Source: Candidatus Hadersleviella danica
GTDB lineage: Bacteria; Chloroflexota; Anaerolineae; Promineifilales; Promineifilaceae
DNA: 64,000 bases
Assembly (NCBI GenBank): GCA_016711405.1
Contig: JADJSZ010000003.1
Location: 1 to 64,000 of the forward strand
Direction: 5' to 3'
Part shown: positions 49,677-57,203 of the stretch, one piece after another
Numbering within the stretch: the stretch's first letter is position 1
Layout of the letters: each line of letters begins with the position of its first letter
The notes under the pieces: model-generated
Databases searched by the model: none
Told to the model about the DNA's origin: nothing
The model's input: the letters and a program-made list of their open reading frames with translations, nothing else
Translations under genes and position numbers: made by a program

Positions 49677-50600
49677 CTAATCTCGTTTTGGCAATGGCAC
49701 AACACTGCCCACGATGCGGGCGACCATTTGTTTGCCGACGGAGAGGTGGTGCGCTTCGAGGCGGGGGTTTAGCACCTGCTCCAGCCCTTGGCCGATAAGG
49801 GTGCAGGCCAGCACCGCCCACACAATGCCAAAGCCGGGCACGACGAGTGCCCACCATGCCCCCGCGCTCATCGCCCCACGGGTGAAGGCGTAGTTGAGCA
49901 TCTGCCCCCAACTGAGCGAGGTGGGGTCAGACAAGCCGAGAAAGCTAAGCGTGCTTTCGTTGAGGATGGCCAGCGAAATGACCAGCACCGTGTTGACGAC
50001 GATGATGGGCATGACCAGCGGCAAAATGTGGTGGCGGATGATGTGTAGGTTGCCCGCGCCAATGGCCCGTGCCCGCACCACAAATTTGCGCTCTTTCACG
50101 GCCAGCGTTTGCGCCCGCACCAGCCGCGCCGAGCCTGTCCAGCCCAACAGGCCAATGACCAAAATGATGTTGGTCAGGCTGGGTTTGGTGAGGGCGACGA
50201 GGACGACCATGAGGGGCAAATCGGGGATGACGAGCATGATGTCGGTGATGCGCATGAGGAAATTTTCGACACGGCCGCCATAAAACCCCGCCACAATACC
50301 CACTGTCCCCCCAATCGCTATCGAAATAAACGAGGCGAAAAAGCCGACGATGAGCGAGACCCGCGAGCCATAGATGAAATTCGAGAACACATCTCGCCCT
50401 GCGTCGTCCGTGCCGAACCAGTGCGCGGCCGTGGGGGGCGCATAAATATCATCTATGGTCACGCGCAAGGGGGCTTGGGGGTCGTAAGGAGCCAGCCACG
50501 GGGCAAACACGGCCGCGCCCACCACTACAATGAGCATGACCAGCCCCACCACTCCCATTCTGCTACGGCGAAAGTTATCCCAAAAATTGCGAAGGGTCAT
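49677..50600 (-). CDS. dppC: Dipeptide ABC transporter permease (DppC type)
   Basis: 307 residues. N-terminal span (MGVVGLVMLIVVVGAAVFAP), the DppC-type N-terminal domain (HWFGTDDAGRDVFSNFIYGS), then five spans of the BPD_transp_1 fold. The ATPase-coupling EAA loop is VVRARAIGAGNLHIIRHHIL. Pairs with the permease at 50677-51702. The C-terminal VPLPKRD follows LNPRLEAHH, typical of the family. Confidence 0.93.
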   Translation of the reverse strand: MTLRNFWDNFRRSRMGVVGLVMLIVVVGAAVFAPWLAPYDPQAPLRVTIDDIYAPPTAAHWFGTDDAGRDVFSNFIYGSRVSLIVGFFASFISIAIGGTVGIVAGFYGGRVENFLMRITDIMLVIPDLPLMVVLVALTKPSLTNIILVIGLLGWTGSARLVRAQTLAVKERKFVVRARAIGAGNLHIIRHHILPLVMPIIVVNTVLVISLAILNESTLSFLGLSDPTSLSWGQMLNYAFTRGAMSAGAWWALVVPGFGIVWAVLACTLIGQGLEQVLNPRLEAHHLSVGKQMVARIVGSVVPLPKRD

Positions 50601-50676
50601 AAAAAGCCTGTCAGCGGGTCAGCATTTCAGCCAGTCAGCCGAATTACTCTCTTCTCTCTTTCTCTCTTCTCTTTTC

Positions 50677-51702
50677 TCACTTCCCCCGCTCCACCCTCGG
50701 GTCGAGGTAGCTGTAGAGCAATTCGGCCAACAGGTTGGCCAGAATGACGCTGACAGCGATGAGCAGGAATGCGCCTTGGAGCATGGGGTAATCTTTACGG
50801 CCGACGGCCGTAAAAATTGCCCCACCCAGCCCCGGCCACGAAAAAACAGTCTCTATCTGGATGGCTCCCCCCACCGTAAAGCCCAAATTAAGGGCGATAA
50901 TCGTCACCATCGGCAACATCCCATTTTGCAAAGCGTGGTCTTTGAGGATGCGAAAATTGCTCAGCCCCTTCGCTTTGGCCGTCAAAATGTAATCTTCCGA
51001 GAGCACATCGAGCAACGAACTTCGCATGACGAGCATGTATTCGCCCAAAAAGACGATGGTGTAGGTGAGGGTGGGCAGGAGCATGTGACGGCCGACATCC
51101 CACCACGCCTCCCTTGTCGTGGCAAACGTGGCCCCGGCCGTGCCCATGCCACTCGTTGGCAAGCCCCACTGGTTGCTCCCCCAAAAAAGCAAAATAATGC
51201 CCAGCCAAAAGGTGGGCAAGCTCCAAAATGTCAGGCTGGTGAGCAGGGCGATGTAATCAATGGGGGTGCGGACTTTCCACGCCGCCACAATGCCCAAGGC
51301 CATGCCCACCACAATGGCCAAAATCTGCCCCACGCCAATCAGCAAGAGGGTGTTCCACAGTTGCTCTTTGAGCATGTCGGCCACCGGCCGTTTGGTGTGG
51401 TAGCTCACCCCCAGTTCCCCCTGCAACAAATTGCCCATGTAAATAAAAAACTGGGTCTCCAACGGATTGACCCAGCAATCACCGACCTCGAGCGGATTGA
51501 GCGATTGAAAGCAGTTGATGACGGGCTTATCCAGCCCAAAATTGACCCGAATCGCCTCCACCGCCTCTCGCGTTAGGCGCGGGTCGCGGATACCCGCTCG
51601 GGCGGGGTCGCCCGGCAACACGCGAAAGAGGAAGAAGTTGAGGACGATGACGATGAAAATCGTCAGCACCGCCCAACCGATTTTGCGGAGGAGGTAGGGC
51701 AT
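50677..51702 (-). CDS. dppB: Dipeptide ABC transporter permease (DppB type)
   Basis: 341 residues. Starts MPYLLRKIGWAVLTIFIVIV, the usual DppB N-terminal span. The outer loop FFLFRVLPGDPARAGIRDPR follows with the family's LPGDP motif. Coupling EAA loop YILTAKAKGLSNFRILKDHA. Six spans; the C-terminus ends YSYLDPRVERGK, the hallmark DPR. First gene of the transporter unit, separated from lysS by an AAAAGTG hairpin. Confidence 0.93.
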   Translation of the reverse strand: MPYLLRKIGWAVLTIFIVIVLNFFLFRVLPGDPARAGIRDPRLTREAVEAIRVNFGLDKPVINCFQSLNPLEVGDCWVNPLETQFFIYMGNLLQGELGVSYHTKRPVADMLKEQLWNTLLLIGVGQILAIVVGMALGIVAAWKVRTPIDYIALLTSLTFWSLPTFWLGIILLFWGSNQWGLPTSGMGTAGATFATTREAWWDVGRHMLLPTLTYTIVFLGEYMLVMRSSLLDVLSEDYILTAKAKGLSNFRILKDHALQNGMLPMVTIIALNLGFTVGGAIQIETVFSWPGLGGAIFTAVGRKDYPMLQGAFLLIAVSVILANLLAELLYSYLDPRVERGK

Positions 51703-51713
51703 GGGGAGCAGGA

Positions 51714-51790
51714 GTGAAAAGTGAAAAGTGAGAAGTAAAAAGTGGGTGCTGGTGGGTAGAACCTTTCACTTTTCACTTTTTATTTTTCAC
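51714..51790. repeat. AAAAGTG heptad hairpin between lysS and dppB
   Basis: Left arm AGTGAAAAGTGAAAAGTGAG, right arm CTTTCACTTTTCACTTTTTA. The right arm contains the lysS stop codon. Confidence 0.85.
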
Positions 51791-53300
51791 GTAAATGCGG
51801 GAACAGCAACACATCTCGAATCGTGCTGTGGTTGGTGAGGAGCATGGTGAGGCGGTCTACACCTGTGCCGAAGCCGCCGTTGGGGGGCATTCCGTAGCGC
51901 ATCGCCCGCAGGTAATCTTCGTCGAGCGGGTTCGATTCGTCGTCGTCTGTTTTGTACATGGCCAACATGTCCACAAAACGTTGCTCTTGGTCGAGCGGGT
52001 CGTTGAGTTCGGTGAAGGCGTTGCCCATTTCCATGCCCGCCATGAAATACTCAAACCGCTCCACATGGGTAGGGTCTTCGGGGATGGCTTTGGCCAGCGG
52101 CGAAATATCGCGGGGGTATTGGGTAATAAAGGTGGGTTGGATGAGATTCGGCTCGACGTAATCGCCCAACAAGCCATCTATGAGCTTGCCCCAGCTTGCC
52201 CCCGTGGGGGCGTTGCCGCCCATAGCGCGGATGGCGGCCGATAAACTCTCGGCCGTGGGGTGTTCCACATAATCTATTTCGGCATATTGCTTAATGGCTT
52301 CGCGCATGGTCACGCGCCGCCACGGCGGGGCAAGGTTGATGGTGTGCGGGCCGTATTGGATGACGCTGTTGCCTGTCACTTGCTCGGCCGCATAGGCCAC
52401 CATTTTCTCGGTGAAATCCATCACATCGTGGTAATCCCAATAGGCGGCGTAAAATTCGAGTTGGGTGAATTCGGGGTTGTGCTTAAAGCTCACCCCTTCG
52501 TTGCGAAAATCACGGCCGATTTCATACACCCGCTCCAGCCCACCCACCAACAGCCGCTTGAGGTATAGCTCGAACGAGATGCGCAGGTACAAATCTTGCT
52601 TGAGTTGGTTGTGGTGGGTGGTAAACGGCCGTGCCGCCGCCCCGCCATACAGCGGTTGCAAAATAGGTGTTTCTACCTCGAGAAAACCGTGGTCATCTAA
52701 AAAGCGGCGCAGAGCCGAAACGAGCTTGGCACGGGCGCGGAAAATGTCGCGCACTTCGCGGTTGACGGCCAAATCGGCGTACCGTTGGCGATACCGCTCC
52801 TCCACATCGGCAAAAGCACTGTAGCGCACCAGTTGGCCATCCACCTCTTGCTCTTTGGCCACGGGCAATGGGCTAACCGCTTTGCTCAAAATCGTCCATT
52901 CGCTCACGTTCAGGCTGATTTCGCCCGCTTTGGTGCGGAAGAGGTTGCCTGTGGCTTGCACAAAATCGCCCAAATCAATGCCTTTCTTGAACAGTTTGTG
53001 CGCTTCTTCGCCCAAATCGTCTTGGCGCAGGAAGAGTTGCAATCGGCCGCTCTCGTCTTCGATATGGCTAAAAACGAGCTTGCCCTTGTCGCGCAAGCTG
53101 ACGATTCGGCCGCATAAAATGGCGGTGATGGGTTCGGCTTCGGGGGCTTGCTCGGCTTCGGCCGTGGCAAAGGCGGAAAGGGCTTGCGCGGCCGTGTGGG
53201 TGCGCTGGGCACGCAGGGGGAACGGGTTCAGACCCGCCTCGCGCAATAACTCCATCTTTTCCAGCCGTCGTTGTTCTAGGGGATTGGGTTCCCAACTCAT
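51780..53300 (-). CDS. lysS: Lysyl-tRNA synthetase (class II)
   Basis: 506 residues from ATG 53300, which has AAGGAC about 9 bases upstream; an ATG at 53324 lies within repeat words. OB-fold anticodon domain at about 60-165 (ILCGRIVSLRDKGKLVFSHI). Catalytic core with motif 2 RVYEIGRDFRNEGVSFKHNP followed by EFTQLEFY, and motif 3 PNGGFGTGVDRLTMLLTN. Charges the tRNA-Lys of the kind encoded at 38361. Its C-terminal HLREK ends in a stop inside the next repeat. Confidence 0.96.
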   Translation of the reverse strand: MSWEPNPLEQRRLEKMELLREAGLNPFPLRAQRTHTAAQALSAFATAEAEQAPEAEPITAILCGRIVSLRDKGKLVFSHIEDESGRLQLFLRQDDLGEEAHKLFKKGIDLGDFVQATGNLFRTKAGEISLNVSEWTILSKAVSPLPVAKEQEVDGQLVRYSAFADVEERYRQRYADLAVNREVRDIFRARAKLVSALRRFLDDHGFLEVETPILQPLYGGAAARPFTTHHNQLKQDLYLRISFELYLKRLLVGGLERVYEIGRDFRNEGVSFKHNPEFTQLEFYAAYWDYHDVMDFTEKMVAYAAEQVTGNSVIQYGPHTINLAPPWRRVTMREAIKQYAEIDYVEHPTAESLSAAIRAMGGNAPTGASWGKLIDGLLGDYVEPNLIQPTFITQYPRDISPLAKAIPEDPTHVERFEYFMAGMEMGNAFTELNDPLDQEQRFVDMLAMYKTDDDESNPLDEDYLRAMRYGMPPNGGFGTGVDRLTMLLTNHSTIRDVLLFPHLREK

Positions 53301-53473
53301 GGGCGTGTTGTCCTTGTTCGTCATTCGTAATTCGTACTTTGTAATTCGTAATTTGCCCCCTTGCTCTGGGCGTATTAGGGGGTAGCAGTAGGTGTAGGCG
53401 GAGTGCTACAATTTCAGGTCACAACCGAAAAAATTGTAACGCTGATGGCCTCATAAAGCGAACGGCCGCCGCT

Positions 53474-55201
53474 GTGCCCCCACCCTATGTCCCCCCCACC
53501 AATCTGCCCATTTTATTCCTAAACCCCCAAAACAAAACGGCCGAATTGCAAACGCAACTACAACGCTTGGCTTGGTTTAACGTGCCTATTTCGCTGGCCA
53601 TTGCGGTCATTCTTTATTGGCTGATGCCTGAGACAGGTTTATGGCAATTGGGAATTGTCATCGTTTTGGCTCATTTTGTGATGATGGCTCTTGTGTACGG
53701 AGGGTATTTTAAGCTCGCCGTGTATGTATTGCCTATCTCCTTTTTTGTTATCACTGTTTTGGGGGCACAGTGGACAAATGACCAGCAGGGGTTGTTTGTG
53801 GGCTTTTTTGGGCTGGCTATTTTGGTCACATCGGCCTTGTTGGGGAGCCGAGCCACGGCCGTGGCCATTTTGATGAGTATCATCGCCTGTGCCACCTTCT
53901 TTCTTCAGCCCCACCAATCCATTTGGCTTCCCCCTTACCTCAGCCTTATTTTGGCTAGTTTCCAATTAATTGTCTTTGGGATGGTGGGGCATTTCACCAT
54001 GCGCAAATTGGTTTTTGCGTTTTGGGAGATGCAATCCACCAACGACAGTCTCACTAGCATCCAACAACAATTGCGCGAGCAACAAGCCGCCCTTGCCCGA
54101 AGCGAACAAACCAAACGCGCCATCCTCACCTCCATTCCCGACATGATGGCTCTGATAGATACCAGCGGCCGTTACCTCGATTACCAAGCGTTGCAATACT
54201 TTCGCGAGGAAGACCCCCCCGAAAGCGTCATTGGCCAAACGGTCTATGAAAAATTGCCCGCCCACCTCGCCGCCCAGCGCATGAGTTATATCCACGAGGC
54301 CGTTGCCAGCCAACAACTTATCACTTACCAAGAGAGCCAATCGGTGCGCGGCCAAGCCCATATTTTCTCCACCCGCATTATGGCCGTAGATGAGGAGCGG
54401 GTGTTGGTGATGATGCGCGATGTGACCGAGGAGAAGCGCCAAGAAGCGGCCAATTTGGCCGCCCAAAAAGTAGAAAGCGTCGGCCTGTTGGCGGGTGGGG
54501 TGGCTCACGATTTTAACAATTTGCTGACGGGGATGATGGCTCAAACCTCGCTGGCTCTTTCTAAATTGCCCGAGGATGCCCCAGCGGCCAAACATATCCG
54601 CAAGGCGAATGTGGCGGCCGAACGAGCGGCCGACCTCACCCGCCAATTGCTGGCCTATGCGGGGCAAGGGAGCATCAACCTCGAACTGTTAAGCCTTAAC
54701 CAGATTATTCGGGAGAATGTGGGCTTGCTCCGCGCCAGTTTGCCCGCCCATGTGGATTTGGAACTGGCACTCACCAAAAAAGAGCTTCTGTTGGAAGCGG
54801 ATAAGGGGCATATTCATCAGGTTGTGATGAACCTGATTATCAACGCGGCCGAGGCGATACAGGGGGAACACGGCCGTATCTACTTGCGCACCAAGCTCTT
54901 GCAACCAGACCAATTGCCCAGCACCACCTACATCGTAGACCACCGCCTACACCCCGACCAGCCCCACATCTGCTTGCGCGTCAGCGATACAGGCGTGGGC
55001 ATTGGCGCAGAAACAATGGTGCGGATTTTCGACCCGTTTTTCTCCAAGAAAAAAGACGGCCGTGGTCTTGGCCTCTCCGCCACCCTTGGCATTATCCGCC
55101 GCTACCACGGGGCCATTTTGGTGGAGAGCCAGCCCGACCAAGGCACGACATTTTGGGTGCTTTTTCCCCCAGAAACAAAAAACTCGCCCGAAGGCGAGTG
55201 A
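53474..55201 (+). CDS. Membrane sensor histidine kinase with PAS domain
   Basis: 575 residues. Five or six spans at about 30-180 (LAWFNVPISLAIAVILYWLM; LYLSLILASFQLIVFGMVGH-type end), then a coiled coil and a PAS domain at about 210-320 (AILTSIPDMMALIDTSGRYL). HisKA has the phospho-acceptor in GLLAGGVAHDFNNLLTGMMA (His near 344). HATPase has N box HQVVMNLIINAAEAIQGE, G1 VSDTGVGIG, F box IFDPFFSKKKDG and G2 GRGLGLSATLGIIRRY. No response regulator is adjacent. The ligand is unknown. The last residues (SPEGE) and stop abut an AAAAGTG hairpin. Confidence 0.93.
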   Translation: MPPPYVPPTNLPILFLNPQNKTAELQTQLQRLAWFNVPISLAIAVILYWLMPETGLWQLGIVIVLAHFVMMALVYGGYFKLAVYVLPISFFVITVLGAQWTNDQQGLFVGFFGLAILVTSALLGSRATAVAILMSIIACATFFLQPHQSIWLPPYLSLILASFQLIVFGMVGHFTMRKLVFAFWEMQSTNDSLTSIQQQLREQQAALARSEQTKRAILTSIPDMMALIDTSGRYLDYQALQYFREEDPPESVIGQTVYEKLPAHLAAQRMSYIHEAVASQQLITYQESQSVRGQAHIFSTRIMAVDEERVLVMMRDVTEEKRQEAANLAAQKVESVGLLAGGVAHDFNNLLTGMMAQTSLALSKLPEDAPAAKHIRKANVAAERAADLTRQLLAYAGQGSINLELLSLNQIIRENVGLLRASLPAHVDLELALTKKELLLEADKGHIHQVVMNLIINAAEAIQGEHGRIYLRTKLLQPDQLPSTTYIVDHRLHPDQPHICLRVSDTGVGIGAETMVRIFDPFFSKKKDGRGLGLSATLGIIRRYHGAILVESQPDQGTTFWVLFPPETKNSPEGE

Positions 55202-55282
55202 AAAGTGAAAAGTGAGAAGTAAAAGTAAAAAGTGAGAGGTGATGGGTCGTCACCTCTCACTTTTTGTTTTTCACCTTTTACG
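55198..55282. repeat. AAAAGTG heptad hairpin between convergent genes
   Basis: Left arm GAGTGAAAAGTGAAAAGTGA, stem top GAGAGGTGA/TCACCTCTC, right arm CACTTTTTGTTTTTCACC. It begins at the kinase stop codon. Confidence 0.87.
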
Positions 55283-55289
55283 TTGCGCC

Positions 55290-55793
55290 CTAATACTCAA
55301 TTTTCACAACATTGAACGTAATCAGCCCATTGGGGGCGTTGGCGCGGACTTTATCCCCCTTTTTGGAGCCAATAAGGGCACGGCCGAGGGGGCTTTCGTC
55401 CGAAATGCGCCCTTGGGCGGGGTCTGCTTCCGCAGGGCCGACCAATTGGTACATCTCCTCATCGTCAAACCCATCCTCTTTCACAGTGACCCGTGCGCCC
55501 ACGCCAACAATGTCCTTGGAGATTTTTAGGTCATCAATGAGTTGGTAATTGCTCAGGATGGTTTCTAAATCTTGAATGCGCCCTTCCAGAAAGGATTGCT
55601 CGTGGCGAGCCGCTTCAAGTTCAGCGTTATCCACAAAATCATCATCTTGCCCATCTTGGAAAGCGTGGTGGAGCCGTTCGGCCAATTTTTCACGGCCGGC
55701 CGTGCGTAATTCATGTAATTCACTGCTCAAACGCGCATATCCCTCGGCGGTGAGAAGGTATGGTTTTGGTTTCATTGCGGTATTGATACCCAT
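55290..55793 (-). CDS. greA: Transcription elongation factor GreA
   Basis: About 167 residues from ATG 55793, or 161 from ATG 55775; neither has a strong Shine-Dalgarno. N-terminal coiled-coil finger (YLLTAEGYARLSSELHELRT; DDDFVDNAELEAARHEQSFL, with the acidic tip residues that stimulate RNA cleavage). C-terminal FKBP-like domain (VGVGARVTVKEDGFDDEEMY; ESPLGRALIGSKKGDKVRAN). Rescues backtracked RNA polymerase. Length and motifs are normal. Confidence 0.94.
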   Translation of the reverse strand: MGINTAMKPKPYLLTAEGYARLSSELHELRTAGREKLAERLHHAFQDGQDDDFVDNAELEAARHEQSFLEGRIQDLETILSNYQLIDDLKISKDIVGVGARVTVKEDGFDDEEMYQLVGPAEADPAQGRISDESPLGRALIGSKKGDKVRANAPNGLITFNVVKIEY

Positions 55794-55858
55794 GTGTTTA
55801 ATCCCTGATAAAGGTGAAATTCTGAGAGAAAGCAAGAGATAGGGGGCGATAAATGCAA

Positions 55859-55887
55859 ACCTGACAGGTCTTGAAGACCTGTCAGGT
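55859..55887. repeat. Perfect 29-bp palindrome
   Basis: ACCTGACAGGTCTT, one G, AAGACCTGTCAGGT: 14-bp arms without mismatch. The arm itself contains the smaller palindrome ACCTGACAGGT. It sits upstream of greA and downstream of the haem-sensor gene. Could be an operator, a dispersed palindromic element or a transcript hairpin. Confidence 0.9.
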
Positions 55888-55921
55888 AAAGATGGTGTGG
55901 GGGATGGCTATCTCTGGATAA

Positions 55922-55952
55922 ACAAAAATTTGCCGTTGGCAAGAACGGCAAA
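55922..55952 (-). terminator. Intrinsic terminator of the haem-sensor gene
   Basis: Minus-strand stem TTTGCCGTT...AACGGCAAA with a 6-base loop followed by TTTTTG, 60 bases past the stop at 56011. Confidence 0.82.
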
Positions 55953-56010
55953 TAAATAGAATATATGTTTTAGGGCTGGAAAAATACCAAAAAAGCGGAT
56001 TCTTGTCAAG

Positions 56011-57102
56011 TCATTCTTCCTTTAATTTTTCTGAATCTTCACGATTGGCTTTGGTGCGGTGTTGTTGCCGGGCACGCATCTCGGCCGCTTTGCCTTCTAA
56101 CTCACGGAAAAACTCAGAACCTACAATTTCTTGCACAGCTTCCTCCTTCTTCGCTTCGTCAATTTGGATGCGCAACTCGCGCACTTGCTGGCGCAATAGT
56201 TGTTGGCGAGTATACACATCTTGAGCCATCCGCTTGAATTGCGCCGCCAATTGCCCCAACTCATCTTGCCGAGCCGCCACCGTTTGCAGACCTACTTGCT
56301 CTAAATCGGCCAGTTGGAGCGTATCATCGCCCAGTTGGCGGGAAAGAGCCGCCACTTGCCCCAAAGGGTTGACGACAGTGTGGCGGGTCAGCCAGTTGAT
56401 GAGCGCCAACACCAATACGAAAGTTATGGCGAAAATGCTCATTACCAGCGCAAATGATTGGCGGGTGGTTGTCTGAATTTCGCTCGTCGGCACATAGATG
56501 ATTTGCGCCCCCACTGTTTCGCCCAGTTGCCAGCCAAAGCCACCTGTGGGGCCAAAAGTGGCCACCAAGCTGGGGGGAGCCTCGGCGGGGGTGCTGTGGC
56601 AAGCCAGACAGCTTTCGGCCGTGATTTTTTGCGGCCGTGCCACATAAAACAGCTCCTCGCCATTCATCACGCGATACCCTTCCAAATTGGTCAGGCTTTC
56701 ATCATTGCGCAAAGCCGTCACCAATTCCGCCTCGAACGCATCGGCTAAATCGCGGGGATTGGTGGGGTTGAGCGCCGCTTCTTTGTACAAAAAGGTCTCG
56801 TACCCTTCACGGCCGCGAAAATTCTCGAACACTTGACGGGCGGAAAACGAGGGCACACTCTCCGAGATAAAGGTTGGACTGGCCGCTATCTCCTCCTGTA
56901 GCAACGGGTTGACATTGTTGCTGGTGTACGCCCGCACGGCCGTCATTGTGTCTATCAGCAACAAAGCCCGTGCCGTAATTTCTTGCTCGGCGCGGCGGTT
57001 CAATCCGTTCCACAGGGCAAAGCCGCTGGCTGTTAACCCCGCCAGCAAAGCGGCGGCCAACAGCAAGGTAAACTTGGAACTGAGATTGATTTTAGTCCAC
57101 AT
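56011..57102 (-). CDS. Haem-containing Tll0287-like sensor with HAMP, no output domain
   Basis: 363 residues. First span at about 12-32 (LLLAAALLAGLTASGFALW). The extracytoplasmic Tll0287-like/DUF3365 domain to about 200 has a c-type haem motif CLACHSTP near residue 163. Second span (FALVMSIFAITFVLVLALIN), then HAMP with VVNPLGQVAALSRQLG. The C-terminal helix QQVRELRIQIDEAKKEEAVQ ends with SEFFRELEGKAAEMR, a tail also familiar from cyanobacterial HAMP and cyclase proteins. No kinase, cyclase or methyl-accepting output is present, so it must signal through a partner. Last gene before BcsB on the same strand. Confidence 0.83.
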   Translation of the reverse strand: MWTKINLSSKFTLLLAAALLAGLTASGFALWNGLNRRAEQEITARALLLIDTMTAVRAYTSNNVNPLLQEEIAASPTFISESVPSFSARQVFENFRGREGYETFLYKEAALNPTNPRDLADAFEAELVTALRNDESLTNLEGYRVMNGEELFYVARPQKITAESCLACHSTPAEAPPSLVATFGPTGGFGWQLGETVGAQIIYVPTSEIQTTTRQSFALVMSIFAITFVLVLALINWLTRHTVVNPLGQVAALSRQLGDDTLQLADLEQVGLQTVAARQDELGQLAAQFKRMAQDVYTRQQLLRQQVRELRIQIDEAKKEEAVQEIVGSEFFRELEGKAAEMRARQQHRTKANREDSEKLKEE

Positions 57103-57117
57103 GCGCGTTCCTCAAAA

Positions 57118-57203
57118 AGATAGAGGGTAGAGATAGAGATAGAGGAAACACGATAGATTGCCCTACTGAGTTCTCCTCTATCTCTATCTCCCACCTCTAT
57201 CTT
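57118..57203. repeat. GATAGAG-family intergenic hairpin, copy 5
   Basis: Left arm AGATAGAGGGTAGAGATAGA, loop CACGATAGATTGCCCTACTG, right arm CCTCTATCTCTATCTCC. Between the BcsB and haem-sensor genes. Confidence 0.87.
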
